A stretch of DNA of 64,000 nucleotides from Gluconacetobacter takamatsuzukensis (GCF_014174275.1 NZ_JABEQK010000011.1:1-64000), one strand, 5' to 3'; shown: positions 15,626-24,224, counted from the first letter of the stretch. A program made the numbers and translations. The notes: generated by a model not told the origin, from the sequence alone.

Positions 15626-17143
15626 ATGACCGCGGTGGAAGGAAGTCCCGTGGGCATCACGCTTTTCTTCCTGGTCCTGGCGCCTCTCTGCCTCATATGG
15701 GCCAATCGTCCGGAGCGGCTGATTCAGCTCATGGTGATCATGGGAATCTTCGAGGCCAGCGCCGCCATCACGATCGGCGGCTTCGGCATCGCCCCCAACA
15801 CGCTGCCGGCCCTGACCTTGGTCGGCTATATCGGGACGCAGTTCCTGCTCGGGGCACGCTATCCCGGCCGCGCACGGGTCTGGCCGCTGGCCGTCCCCCT
15901 GATCGTCGTCTCGGCATGGGCAATCCTGACATCCTGGCTAAGCCCCCGGTTTTTCGAAGGGCGCGTCTATGTCTGGCCGCAGAAATCCACGCCCCCCTTC
16001 GTCATCACCCTTCTCTCCCCGGGCTCGGCCAATCTCAACCAGGATCTGTACCTGGCGCTCAACATCGTCCTTTTCGTCATGATCGCGCTGTACACGACAA
16101 GACAAGGCCCTCCGGGACGCGCATTCCATCCCGTCTCCATCCTGCACGCCTATTTCGCAAGCGTCCTGATCGCCTTCGGTTTCGGCGTCTGGCAGTTCGC
16201 CAGCGACGTCGCACACGTCCCCTTTCCTTCCGACATGCTCTATTCAAATCCGGGATGGTCGATCCTTACCGAACAAACAGTCGGTTCCCTTCCACGGATC
16301 AATGCAACTTTCTCGGAGCCATCGGCGTTTGGCGGCTACATGGCGGCTGGCGCCTTCTGTGCGGGATGGCTGATCCTCAATGATTTTCCGGGCACCCTGG
16401 TCAGAATCATCCTGGTGGCCTCCATCGCCGGCGTCCTGCTTTCCACATCGGCGACAGGGATCGTCTCCCTGGCCATCGGCGCGCTGATCGTGGTCCTCAT
16501 GGGCCTGACACTCCATGCGAAGCGGTTCCTGCCCATGATCAAGCGGCGGGCCATCCAGTTCCTCATCCTCAGCATCCTGCTGATGGTTCTGGTCACCGTC
16601 ATGGCGCCCAACCTGCTGACCAGCCTCGGCACGATCTTCGACAGCGTGACGAACAAGCAGGACAGCGAGTCCTATAACGCGCGCAGCTCCACCGACCTCG
16701 ACAGCCTCCAGGCGGCCTTCGACACGTTCGGCCTGGGCGTCGGCTGGGGGAACAACCGGTCGTCCAGCCTCATTCCCGGCCTGCTGGCGGCAATCGGCAT
16801 CCCCGGCATGCTCGGCCTCATCTGGTTCGGCTGGCGCCTCGTATCGCGCGTCCGGTCGTTGCACCGCATGAACCGGAAACTGGAGGATATCCAGGTCGTC
16901 AACGGGGCCAGCGCGGCCCTCGTCGGCTATCTGGTTCCGGCCTGCGTCTCGGCACCGACCATCACCTCCGCCACATTCTACGTCTTTCTCGCCCTGCTGG
17001 TTTCCGGCATCGCCCGGGCGGAAGGCGCGCAGGCAAGCAGGACACCCGCCCGTCTCTTCCCGCCCGCCGAACGCCGCCAGCCCGAACCCCGGCAGGACAC
17101 GCGGGACCGCCCCCTCCAGCATTCGTGGGTGATCACACAGTGA
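15626..17143 (+). CDS. Wzy/GumE-like polysaccharide polymerase
   Basis: 505 aa integral inner-membrane protein with about ten or more hydrophobic segments and a large soluble loop near 150-235, ending in a charged C-terminal tail. The pattern GVLLSTSATGIVSLAIGAL and the loop motif INATFSEPSAFGGYMAAG are those of O-antigen polymerase/ligase-type proteins (SEPS being typical). It would join flipped repeat units in the periplasm. ATG at 15626 has little ribosome site; GTG at 15650 follows GGAAGGAAG and is a good alternative. It leads the plus-strand polymerase, barrel protein, gumB group. Confidence 0.8.
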   Translation: MTAVEGSPVGITLFFLVLAPLCLIWANRPERLIQLMVIMGIFEASAAITIGGFGIAPNTLPALTLVGYIGTQFLLGARYPGRARVWPLAVPLIVVSAWAILTSWLSPRFFEGRVYVWPQKSTPPFVITLLSPGSANLNQDLYLALNIVLFVMIALYTTRQGPPGRAFHPVSILHAYFASVLIAFGFGVWQFASDVAHVPFPSDMLYSNPGWSILTEQTVGSLPRINATFSEPSAFGGYMAAGAFCAGWLILNDFPGTLVRIILVASIAGVLLSTSATGIVSLAIGALIVVLMGLTLHAKRFLPMIKRRAIQFLILSILLMVLVTVMAPNLLTSLGTIFDSVTNKQDSESYNARSSTDLDSLQAAFDTFGLGVGWGNNRSSSLIPGLLAAIGIPGMLGLIWFGWRLVSRVRSLHRMNRKLEDIQVVNGASAALVGYLVPACVSAPTITSATFYVFLALLVSGIARAEGAQASRTPARLFPPAERRQPEPRQDTRDRPLQHSWVITQ

Positions 17144-18516
17144 CTATACGCATTCCCGTCACGAACGGGCCAGACAGACCGGCGCGCAGAACCGGCACGC
17201 TCTACCGCCTCATGGGCGCCGTCGCCTGCGCCGCCCCGCTCTTTCCCACCCATGCGTCCGCCCAGATCCTCAGCCAGTATTTCCCCGAAATCGGGCGCGG
17301 GGTCGGTGAAACCTGGGTCGATTCCGAACAGATCCGCATCAGCAGGGAATACATGCCCCAGGGCCTGCATCTCGGCGGGTTCAAGCTGAACGGAGACCTG
17401 AACGAGGGCGTCGGCTATATCGACAACGCCAATCGCCTGCCGGGCGGCGGGCAGAGCGCGATCATCTCGACCATCGCCGCACTCGGCCTGACCTCCGACT
17501 GGTCGGTAGACCGTCTCTACACCAATGCCTCGGTCTCCGACCTGCGTTATCCAAGCCAAGGCACCCAGAACCAGACGACCTGGACCGCCTCCATCGGCGG
17601 ATACCACGACATCGCCAACGACAGGCTGGGCTTCGACTATTCCCATCTCGACCTGGTCCAGACCCCCAACACGCTCGGCAGCTTCGCCACCATCCAGCCC
17701 GTCAAATACCGGGTCGACCGCGCGGCACTCAGCTACACGCTGGCGCGCGACGGGCGCTTCTCCCTCATCTCCGAAGGCAACATCACCAATTTCGCCTTCG
17801 ACCAGGGCGCGCGCCTGCCCTCGGCAATCGGCATTTCCGTCCCGCAGACCTATCGCAACCGCGCGGTGATCCTCGAAAGCCTCACGGGCCGCTATCACTG
17901 GACGGAGGCCGCCAGCGCGCTGGTCATGCTGCGTGGGACCGAAATCCTCTACACGCACGGGCTGGCCGGCTACCCAGGCCGCGATTCCAACGGACTGGCC
18001 GTCATGGCCGGGCTCGACTACAACGCCGTCCACCTCGTCGACCTGCGCGTCCTGGCCGGGTACCAGCGCCGTTTCTACCGCAACGCCGCCTATCCCGACT
18101 ACGCGACCCCGATCGTGGAAGCCCAGGCGCGCTGGGCGCCCTCGCGCCTGACACGCCTGCAACTGGACGTCCAGCACGGGATCGAGGACAGCGCCTTCGA
18201 AAACGTGGCCGGCTTCACCTACACGAATCTGCAGCTCGGCATCAGCCACCAATATCGGCGCGACGTCATCCTGTCCGGGCATTTCACTTTTCAGAAGGGC
18301 GAATATCAAAACACGCCGACCCATCTCGTCGGCAGCATCCTGACCCAGGCCGGCGGCAACCAGACCATTTTCGGCGGCGGACTCTCCGCTCAATGGCTCA
18401 TCAACCGGCACCTCAGGCTGAACCTCGATTACGACGTCTCCAATCAGAATGTCCTGGGCACGATGGGAAAATTCACCGTCAACACGATCATGATACGGGT
18501 GGATGTCAGCCTGTAA
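17125..18516 (+). CDS. Outer-membrane beta-barrel protein of the EPS locus
   Basis: About 460 aa. An N-terminal signal region (LMGAVACAAPLFPTHASAQ) is followed by alternating-polarity strands rich in Tyr, Asn and Gly and a C terminus NTIMIRVDVSL consistent with a last barrel strand. It resembles the putative beta-barrel porin proteins (BBP2-type, VpsM-like) often encoded with polysaccharide export genes. It may help the polymer cross or attach to the outer membrane; function is inferred from context only. GTG at 17125 gives the longest frame. GTG at 17140 overlaps the polymerase TGA (GTGA) behind GGTGAT and may be the real start. Confidence 0.75.
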   Translation: MGDHTVTIRIPVTNGPDRPARRTGTLYRLMGAVACAAPLFPTHASAQILSQYFPEIGRGVGETWVDSEQIRISREYMPQGLHLGGFKLNGDLNEGVGYIDNANRLPGGGQSAIISTIAALGLTSDWSVDRLYTNASVSDLRYPSQGTQNQTTWTASIGGYHDIANDRLGFDYSHLDLVQTPNTLGSFATIQPVKYRVDRAALSYTLARDGRFSLISEGNITNFAFDQGARLPSAIGISVPQTYRNRAVILESLTGRYHWTEAASALVMLRGTEILYTHGLAGYPGRDSNGLAVMAGLDYNAVHLVDLRVLAGYQRRFYRNAAYPDYATPIVEAQARWAPSRLTRLQLDVQHGIEDSAFENVAGFTYTNLQLGISHQYRRDVILSGHFTFQKGEYQNTPTHLVGSILTQAGGNQTIFGGGLSAQWLINRHLRLNLDYDVSNQNVLGTMGKFTVNTIMIRVDVSL

Positions 18517-18561
18517 CCCCAACCGATCCTCACCAACCAACCTCAGCAGGGAAGTTCCGAT

Positions 18562-19152
18562 ATGTCGCCGCTCCGTCATACAATTGGTGCCCGTACCGCC
18601 AAATTCGGCTTCCCGTTCATGATCACGGGGGCCTGCCTCGCCGGCTGCGCACCCGGAAGCGACCTGACGCCGGTACCGCGCTACGACCCGGCGAGCTACA
18701 CGATCGGCGTCGGCGACCGGATCACCGTCTCGACCTTCGGCGAAAACCAGTTCCAGACCGAAGCCCGCGTGCCGGTCGACGGCAGCATCGCCTTCCCGCT
18801 GATCGGCATGGTCAAGACCGAGGGGCTGACAACCCGGGAACTCAGCCAGAGCATCGCCGCCTCCCTCAAGGACCAGCATATTCTCAGCAATGCGCGCGTC
18901 ACCGTGCAGGTCATCGACTACCGCCCCGTTTCCGTCATCGGCGAGGTCGAACATGGCGGACAGTTCGCCTATCAGCCCGGCATGACCATGCTGAAGGCCG
19001 TGGCGGCGGCCGGCGGCTTCTCCTATCGCGCCTTCCAGGACTACGCCTATGTCGTCCGTCAGGAACCCGGCGGCGCGGTGGTCGGCCGCATCGAACCGCA
19101 GGACTACGTAAAGCCGGACGACGTCATCAAGGTCTACGAACGCCATTTCTGA
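18562..19152 (+). CDS. GumB/Wza-type polysaccharide export lipoprotein
   Basis: 196 aa. A lipoprotein signal ends at LAGC (Cys29). The mature protein has the polysaccharide export (Poly_export) domain: YTIGVGDRITVSTFGEN, VPVDGSIAFPLIG, LKDQHILSNARVTVQVIDYR, and then an SLBB-like segment VSVIGEVEHGGQFAYQPGMTMLKAVAAAGGF. It is short, like GumB, and lacks the C-terminal helix of Wza that crosses the outer membrane. This would fit a partner outer-membrane protein such as the barrel encoded just upstream. A good ribosome site (AGGGAAG) precedes ATG 18562. It works with the Wzc/GumC-like protein. Confidence 0.9.
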   Translation: MSPLRHTIGARTAKFGFPFMITGACLAGCAPGSDLTPVPRYDPASYTIGVGDRITVSTFGENQFQTEARVPVDGSIAFPLIGMVKTEGLTTRELSQSIAASLKDQHILSNARVTVQVIDYRPVSVIGEVEHGGQFAYQPGMTMLKAVAAAGGFSYRAFQDYAYVVRQEPGGAVVGRIEPQDYVKPDDVIKVYERHF

Positions 19153-19170
19153 CAGGCCGCCCCGGCACTC

Positions 19171-19226
19171 GGGAATGCCGGAAACCCGTCATCGCGCATG
19201 ACAGGTTTCCGGCATGTCGTATTCCC
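19171..19226. terminator. Strong hairpin between convergent gumB-like and thioredoxin-like genes
   Basis: Arm 19175-19192 (ATGCCGGAAACCCGTCAT) pairs with 19198-19215 at 17 of 18 positions with a 5-base loop. An outer GGGAAT/ATTCCC pair extends the stem. It sits exactly between two convergent genes, so it probably ends transcription from both sides. No long T-run is present. Confidence 0.7.
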
Positions 19227-19227
19227 G

Positions 19228-20403
19228 CTACCCGAACGTGAACGAATAGGCCGCAACGCCCGGATCGGAAAACCGGATCTCGAACGTCCGCTCCCTGACG
19301 GCGCCCGACTGCCGCACCAGTTGATAGAGCCGCGTCTCCGTCACGACACCCTCGCCGGCACCATCGATGTCGCTGCCATGGTCGGCGCCGGGCGGCGCAC
19401 CGTCAATCAGCACCTGAAACCGCACCGGCTTCCCCCCGGCGACACAGCCCAGCACCAGATGCAGGTCACGCGCACGAAACCGGTAGGCAATCGCCCCGCC
19501 CGGCGCGTCGAGCGTCGCGTGCTCGGCCCCCACCGTCCACACACCTAAAAGGCTCCACTGGTTCAATGCCAGGGTCCCGGATGTGTAGCTTTTCGAAGCA
19601 TCCCGACGCGCGCTCCCGGCAGATGCAAACCCGGTCGCGCGCGCATACCCCAGATATGTCTCTTCCGAGCCGATATTCGCCATATCGGGCGCAGCCTCCG
19701 CGCCCTGCGCATGCGGCACGACCATCTCCCCGCCCGCCGCTCCCTCCCCCGCTGCCTCGGCCAGAAGCTGCTGGATGACCCGCTCGGACGTATCGTATTC
19801 GCCCTCGCCGAACTGATGATGACGGATGCGCCCCTGGGCATCGATAAAATAGAGCGCAGGCCAGTATTGATTGCCGAATGCGTTCCAGATCGACCGATCG
19901 CTGTCGACGGCGATGGGATAGGTCATGCCGAACCGGTCCGCAGCCCGGCGGATATTGGCGATATTGGTCTCGAAGCGAAATTCCGGCGTATGCACACCGA
20001 TGACGACCAACCCCCGATCACGGTATTTGTCGGCCCACGCGCGAATATACGGCTCCGTGCGGATACAGTTGATGCAGGAATACGCCCAGAAATCCACAAG
20101 CACGATTTTGCCGCGCAGATGCCGCGTATCGAGCGGCGGCGAATTGAGCCACGCCACGGCCCCATCGAGCGACGGCATCTCCCCCTCGACCGGCAGTTCG
20201 CCACGGGCGGACAGTTCCGAAGCCGCGCCGGCCCCGTTGCCGGCAACGGTGTGGGCCAGCGCGCAGCGTCCCCCGCCGGCCTCGCTCCCCAGCAGCGCCA
20301 GCGCGGCCAGAAGCCCCACCCGCCGCCGCGCCCGGGAAGAAAACATGCCCGTCATGCCGCGATCTTTCGCACTGGCATTATCTTCTGTCATGCGGTGCGT
20401 CAT
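19228..20403 (-). CDS. Exported thioredoxin-fold protein (DipZ C-terminal type)
   Basis: 391 aa. A membrane anchor or signal (about 28-50) precedes a TlpA/redoxin-like domain with VLVDFWAYSCINCIRTEPYI: Cys110 and Cys113 form a CxxC (CINC) site, and VIGVHTPEFRFE and YWPALYFIDAQGRIRHHQFGEG follow. The last 120 residues form a beta-rich domain as in the C-terminal half of mycobacterial DipZ-type proteins. Such proteins act in periplasmic thiol-disulfide exchange. The ATG overlaps the stop of the alpha/beta hydrolase gene, so the two are co-translated. It is the last gene of the probable ohr-linked operon. Substrate unknown. Confidence 0.85.
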   Translation of the reverse strand: MTHRMTEDNASAKDRGMTGMFSSRARRRVGLLAALALLGSEAGGGRCALAHTVAGNGAGAASELSARGELPVEGEMPSLDGAVAWLNSPPLDTRHLRGKIVLVDFWAYSCINCIRTEPYIRAWADKYRDRGLVVIGVHTPEFRFETNIANIRRAADRFGMTYPIAVDSDRSIWNAFGNQYWPALYFIDAQGRIRHHQFGEGEYDTSERVIQQLLAEAAGEGAAGGEMVVPHAQGAEAAPDMANIGSEETYLGYARATGFASAGSARRDASKSYTSGTLALNQWSLLGVWTVGAEHATLDAPGGAIAYRFRARDLHLVLGCVAGGKPVRFQVLIDGAPPGADHGSDIDGAGEGVVTETRLYQLVRQSGAVRERTFEIRFSDPGVAAYSFTFG

Positions 20404-21437
20404 GACACGACCGCCCGAATGGCATCCGCAAAGGCGGCAGGCGCCTCCTGCGGCAGGTTATGGCCGATCCCGCCCCGGATCAGCCGGTGCGCGTAGCGTC
20501 CGGCAAAACGCGCCCGATAGGCCTCGGGTGAAGGGTGCGGCGCCCCATTGGCATCCCCCTCCATGGTGATGGCGGGCACCGTAATGGACGGCAAAGCCGC
20601 AAGCCGGCCGTCGATGGCATCGTAGCGCGGCTCCCCTGCCGCAAGCCCCAGACGCCAGCGGTAATTATGGATCACGACCGCAACATGGTCGGGATTCTCG
20701 AAGGCCCGGGCCGACCGGTCATAGGTCGCGTCGTCGAAATGCCATTGCGGCGACGCAAGCTGCCAGATCAGCCGGTTGAACTCTTTCGTGTTGCGGGCAT
20801 AGCCCAGCCGCCCGCGCTCGGTCGCGAAATAGAACTGGTACCACCAGGACAATTCCGCTTTCGGCGGCAGGGGTACCGCATTGGCCTGCTGGTTGCCGAT
20901 CAGATAACCGCTGACCGAAACCAGCCCGACGCACCGCTCCGGCCACAGGGCCGCAACACAATCCGCCGTCCGGGCACCCCAGTCGAACCCGGCGAAGATC
21001 GCCTTGCGAATGCCCAGCGCATCCATCAGCGCAATCGCATCGGTCGCCAACGCCGCCTGCTGCGCATTCCGCGGCGTGGCCGCCGAGCGGAACATGGTCG
21101 TGCCGTATCCCCGCAGATACGGAACCACGACACGATAGCCATCGGCCGCGAGCATCGGCGCGACCTCGGCAAAACTGTGAATGTCATAGGGCCAGCCATG
21201 CAGCAGCATGACGACCGGCCCGTCCGCCGGCCCCATCTCGACATAACCGACCGACAGGGGGCCCGCATCGACCTGCCGGGGGGCCGGCAGGGCAGAGGCC
21301 ACCGCCGACCGACCGGCCGACGGCACCGTCGCCTGCGCGGCACGGCCGAACATCCCGGCCTCGAACGCGGCGGCGGACAGGGCCGCCAGGCCAAGAAAGC
21401 GGCGACGGCCCGGATTGCGGAAACAGGTGGAGGACAT
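20400..21437 (-). CDS. Tat-exported alpha/beta hydrolase (epoxide hydrolase/dehalogenase-like)
   Basis: 345 aa. It begins with a twin-arginine-type signal (NPGRRRFLGLAALSAAAF). The catalytic domain has the oxyanion-hole motif HGWPYD (80-85), the nucleophile elbow AGFDWGARTAD with Asp152 in place of Ser, and a terminal GGIGHNLPQE with His326. An Asp nucleophile points to the epoxide hydrolase/haloalkane dehalogenase branch rather than esterases. Its location would be the periplasm. It is 18 bases downstream of the DUF6130 gene and overlaps the thioredoxin-like gene. The substrate is not predictable; the link to ohr suggests reactive lipid or organic electrophile detoxification. Confidence 0.8.
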   Translation of the reverse strand: MSSTCFRNPGRRRFLGLAALSAAAFEAGMFGRAAQATVPSAGRSAVASALPAPRQVDAGPLSVGYVEMGPADGPVVMLLHGWPYDIHSFAEVAPMLAADGYRVVVPYLRGYGTTMFRSAATPRNAQQAALATDAIALMDALGIRKAIFAGFDWGARTADCVAALWPERCVGLVSVSGYLIGNQQANAVPLPPKAELSWWYQFYFATERGRLGYARNTKEFNRLIWQLASPQWHFDDATYDRSARAFENPDHVAVVIHNYRWRLGLAAGEPRYDAIDGRLAALPSITVPAITMEGDANGAPHPSPEAYRARFAGRYAHRLIRGGIGHNLPQEAPAAFADAIRAVVS

Positions 21438-21455
21438 GGCAGGAACTCCGGATTG

Positions 21456-21926
21456 CTAATGGCTGGAAGGCATGTTCGCGGCGGTCGCCGGAACGACGAA
21501 ATCGACAATCTTGCGGTCCAGCGGATGATGGTTCGCATCCGCCAGCGTGATCAGCACCTCATGCGGCCCGGCGGGCAGCCCGACGAGGATCAGCGGCTCG
21601 CCGCTCGCATCCGCCCAATGCCATGGGGCATGGTCCAGCGAGACATGGAGATGCCCGATCCGCGGCGTCACCTCCGTCGCCTTGGGCCCGAAGACGGGCT
21701 CGATCCGCAAATTCTCTGCCCGGTACTGGATAAAGACCTGCCCGCGGGCCAGCGGCGCCGGCAAGGGCGGATCGACGATCAACCGCGCCGGGGGCTGGGG
21801 CGCACTCAGCGGCACCACCCCGGCAGGGCCCAGATAATCCGCCGCACTCTGGCCAGCGGCCGCCCCGGCCGGGATCAGCAGGGCGGCGACCACGACCAGC
21901 GCCATATAATCGAGCGTGAACATCAT
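21456..21926 (-). CDS. DUF6130-like secreted protein
   Basis: 156 aa with an N-terminal signal peptide (about 1-25, ending AGAAAGQ). The mature domain has GHLHVSLDHAPWHWADASGEPLILVGLPAGPHEVLI, which I recognise as the conserved core of the small secreted family DUF6130. The Ig-like, His/Trp-rich core is suggestive of a ligand or copper site, but that is speculation. ATGATG start follows GGAGACG. It lies 18 bases from genes on both sides, in the ohr-linked operon. Function unknown. Confidence 0.7.
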   Translation of the reverse strand: MMFTLDYMALVVVAALLIPAGAAAGQSAADYLGPAGVVPLSAPQPPARLIVDPPLPAPLARGQVFIQYRAENLRIEPVFGPKATEVTPRIGHLHVSLDHAPWHWADASGEPLILVGLPAGPHEVLITLADANHHPLDRKIVDFVVPATAANMPSSH

Positions 21927-21944
21927 ACGTCTCCGATCTATCGT

Positions 21945-22469
21945 TCAGGACAGTGCCGTGAACGCCGCCGGGCGCCGGCCGTGCGGCCCGCTCGTCACGC
22001 GGCCTTCCAGCCAGGCGGCACCGGCGCAGGAGGCCGCCCCGATCGCGCCGGCGGCGGCGAGAATGGCAAAGGTCCCGGCAGAGGGCGCGAAGCCCGAATA
22101 GAAGAAGCTTGTCAGCCCCAGGAAATAGGCCAGCGGGTTCCCGAACGGCGCCATGGTCCGCAGGCTCAGCACCAGGATCACGACGCCCGACACCGCCAGA
22201 GGCGTCGCGGCGTCCCCCAGGCCCGGCGTCAGGGCCCTGATGGCCAGCGCCGTACCGATGCCGAACAGCAGCCCGAACAGGAACGAGACGAAATGCGCAC
22301 AGCCGCCGCGCACCGACGGGCCACCCAGCGCATAGGCAACCCAGCCCAGGAACATGGCCGATGCCGGCAGCATCGCATGGAGCGTTCCGAACGTGGACAG
22401 CCCCGCAACCGACGCAACGGCAACCGACACGACATGAAAACGGGGCGAGGTGAAAGAGAAAGCAGTCAT
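21945..22469 (-). CDS. DUF1097-like inner-membrane protein
   Basis: 174 aa, mostly hydrophobic, with about five membrane segments and the pattern SAMFLGWVAYALGGPSVRGGCAHFVSFLFGLLFG typical of small DUF1097 (YcdZ-like) membrane proteins. ATG follows a very good ribosome site (GGAGGAATTCCC). It begins 70 bases after the ohr stop on the same strand and is followed 18 bases later by the DUF6130 gene, so it is likely co-transcribed with both. Function unknown. Confidence 0.7.
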   Translation of the reverse strand: MTAFSFTSPRFHVVSVAVASVAGLSTFGTLHAMLPASAMFLGWVAYALGGPSVRGGCAHFVSFLFGLLFGIGTALAIRALTPGLGDAATPLAVSGVVILVLSLRTMAPFGNPLAYFLGLTSFFYSGFAPSAGTFAILAAAGAIGAASCAGAAWLEGRVTSGPHGRRPAAFTALS

Positions 22470-22539
22470 GGGAATTCCTCCGGCAGGAACGGCGGACCGG
22501 CACGGATCCGCCCGTAGATCGTAAAAATCATTGTCTGGA

Positions 22540-22950
22540 TCAGGCGATCTCGATCACGACGTCGATATTGCCCCTCGTGGCCCGCGAATAGGGGCAGGTC
22601 CGATGCGCCGCATCCGCAACGGCGCGGGCGACCGACGCGTCCAGGCCCGGCAGATGCACAGCCAACCGCGCCTGCAACACAAACCCGTCGCCTTCCCTCG
22701 CCAGGTCGATATCCGCATCGACCGAGACATCCGCCGGCAGGGCCACGCCCTGCGCGCGGGCGGCCATGCGCATCGCACCGATGAAACAGGCCGACCAGCC
22801 GGCGGCGAAAAGCTGCTCGGGATTGGTCCCCTCCCCGCCCGAGCCGGGCGGAGAAAGACGCACATCCAGACGGCCATCGTCACTGCGCGCCGCACCGTCG
22901 CGACCGCCAACAGTGTGGACGCGGCCGGTATAGAGAATTGTCCTGTCCAT
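22540..22950 (-). CDS. ohr: Organic hydroperoxide resistance protein (Ohr/OsmC family)
   Basis: 136 aa, the usual length. It has ILYTGRVHTVGGRDG with Arg10, NPEQLFAAGWSACFIGAM with peroxidatic Cys55, and HRTCPYSRATRGNI with resolving Cys119, all typical of Ohr. The enzyme reduces fatty-acid and other organic hydroperoxides using lipoylated partners in the cytoplasm. It is divergent from an OhrR-type repressor gene across a 136-base gap with two palindromes, the classic arrangement. It is probably also the first gene of the operon extending to 19228. Confidence 0.92.
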   Translation of the reverse strand: MDRTILYTGRVHTVGGRDGAARSDDGRLDVRLSPPGSGGEGTNPEQLFAAGWSACFIGAMRMAARAQGVALPADVSVDADIDLAREGDGFVLQARLAVHLPGLDASVARAVADAAHRTCPYSRATRGNIDVVIEIA

Positions 22951-22969
22951 GATCGATACTCCTATCGTA

Positions 22970-23039
22970 TCCGATTAACTCGGATGCGATTTCATAGGCG
23001 CTCCCCGTCCCCAGAGTCAAGCCTTCCGATTTAATCGGA
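22970..23039. promoter_or_regulatory. Paired OhrR operator palindromes
   Basis: Two related 15-base palindromes lie between ohr and the OhrR-type gene: TCCGATTAACTCGGA at 22970-22984 and TCCGATTTAATCGGA at 23025-23039. A further half-site (ATCCGATTTATAT) follows the second. One palindrome is close to each start codon, so a single repressor could control both promoters. The assignment rests on the divergent ohr/ohrR arrangement known from other bacteria. Confidence 0.75.
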
Positions 23040-23086
23040 TCCGATTTATATAGGGACCACCCAGCCCGTGAAGGAGAAAACCCCCG

Positions 23087-23548
23087 ATGGACGCCAGCGC
23101 CCCCAAGCCCAACTACCCGAAACTCGCCGATTTCATGTGCTTCGCGGTCTACTCGACCAACCTCGCCTACGGCCGGGCCTACAAGCCGATCCTGGAGGCG
23201 CTGGGCGTCACCTACACGCAGTGGATCGCCATCGTGGCCCTGTGGGAGGACGATCACCAGACCGTCAGCACCCTGGGCGAGAAACTGTTCCTCGAATCCA
23301 ACACTCTGACACCGATCCTGAAAAAGCTCGAAACCCTCGGCTACCTGCGGCGCGAACGCGACCCGAAGGACGAGCGGCAGGTCATCGTCAGCCTGACCCA
23401 GGCCGGCCGCGCCCTGCGCGAACAGGGCGCCCAGAAGACGCTGGTCAAGGCGACGGGCCTGGAACCGGAGGAATTCCGCGTGCTCCAGAAAGCCATCGTC
23501 AAGCTCCGGACAAACCTGCTCCACCATGCGGCAGACCCGGCGGACTGA
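23087..23548 (+). CDS. ohrR: OhrR-type MarR-family peroxide-sensing repressor
   Basis: 153 aa MarR-family winged helix. The sensing region is LADFMCFAVYSTNLAYGRAYKP with Cys18, placed like the reactive cysteine of OhrR; it is the only cysteine, so this is a one-Cys type like the Bacillus protein. The recognition helix region is LGEKLFLESNTLTPILKKLE and the wing RERDPKDERQVIVSLT. Oxidation of Cys18 by organic peroxides should release it from the operators at 22970-23039. The start follows AAGGAG at ideal spacing. Confidence 0.9.
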   Translation: MDASAPKPNYPKLADFMCFAVYSTNLAYGRAYKPILEALGVTYTQWIAIVALWEDDHQTVSTLGEKLFLESNTLTPILKKLETLGYLRRERDPKDERQVIVSLTQAGRALREQGAQKTLVKATGLEPEEFRVLQKAIVKLRTNLLHHAADPAD

Positions 23549-23609
23549 GCGGCCACCTCCCGTCACATCGTTATTGACCGTTCGTTCCATATCCTGCTAT
23601 GCGGCAGCC

Positions 23610-24176
23610 ATGCCACGACCGCAGGAATTCGATCGGGATCAGGTTCTGGACGCCGCAATCGGCGTCTTCCGCCAGCATGGTTTCGAGGGCAGCTCGGCCT
23701 CCATGCTGGTCGAAGCGATGGGGATCGGCCGCCAGAGCCTGTACAACAGCTTCGGCGACAAATGGCAGCTCTACCGCGCAGCCATCGAACACTATGCGGC
23801 AGGCGAGATCGCAGCCCATCTGGCGGCGCTGAAAACAGGCCCCCGCGCCATCGACGGCATCGCCTGCTTTCTCGACCGGGTGGCCGCCTCGGCGCAGGAT
23901 ATGTGCCTGGGCGTCAGCAGCATCTGCGAATTCGGCACTACCCGCCCCGACCTCTCCGCAATCCACGATCGCTGCGGAAAAATCCTGAACGCCGCGCTGA
24001 TCGAACGCGTCCGCCAGGCCCGGGAAGAGGGCGACCTCCTCCCGGATACCGATGCCGACGACACGGTCGCCTTCCTGGTTTCCACCCTCGCCGGCCTGCG
24101 GGTGTCGGCCCGCGCCGGCGCCGACCGCAAGACACGCGCCGCCATCGCTCGCGCGGCGATGAGAGGCATCCGGTAA
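23610..24176 (+). CDS. TetR/AcrR-family transcriptional regulator
   Basis: 188 aa. An N-terminal helix-turn-helix (VLDAAIGVFRQHGFEGSSASMLVEAMGIGRQSLYNSFGDKWQLY) is followed by an all-helical ligand domain with two cysteines around residue 97-105. ATG at 23610 was chosen because it places the helix-turn-helix at the normal position; upstream in-frame codons look non-coding. An inverted GACCGTTCGTTC-like element just upstream (23576-23587) resembles autoregulatory TetR sites. It precedes an SDR gene on the same strand by 48 bases and probably regulates it. Confidence 0.88.
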   Translation: MPRPQEFDRDQVLDAAIGVFRQHGFEGSSASMLVEAMGIGRQSLYNSFGDKWQLYRAAIEHYAAGEIAAHLAALKTGPRAIDGIACFLDRVAASAQDMCLGVSSICEFGTTRPDLSAIHDRCGKILNAALIERVRQAREEGDLLPDTDADDTVAFLVSTLAGLRVSARAGADRKTRAAIARAAMRGIR

Positions 24177-24224
24177 AAAATTTTCCCAATTCTGGAACAT
24201 TCATTCAAAAACAAGAGACGCACG

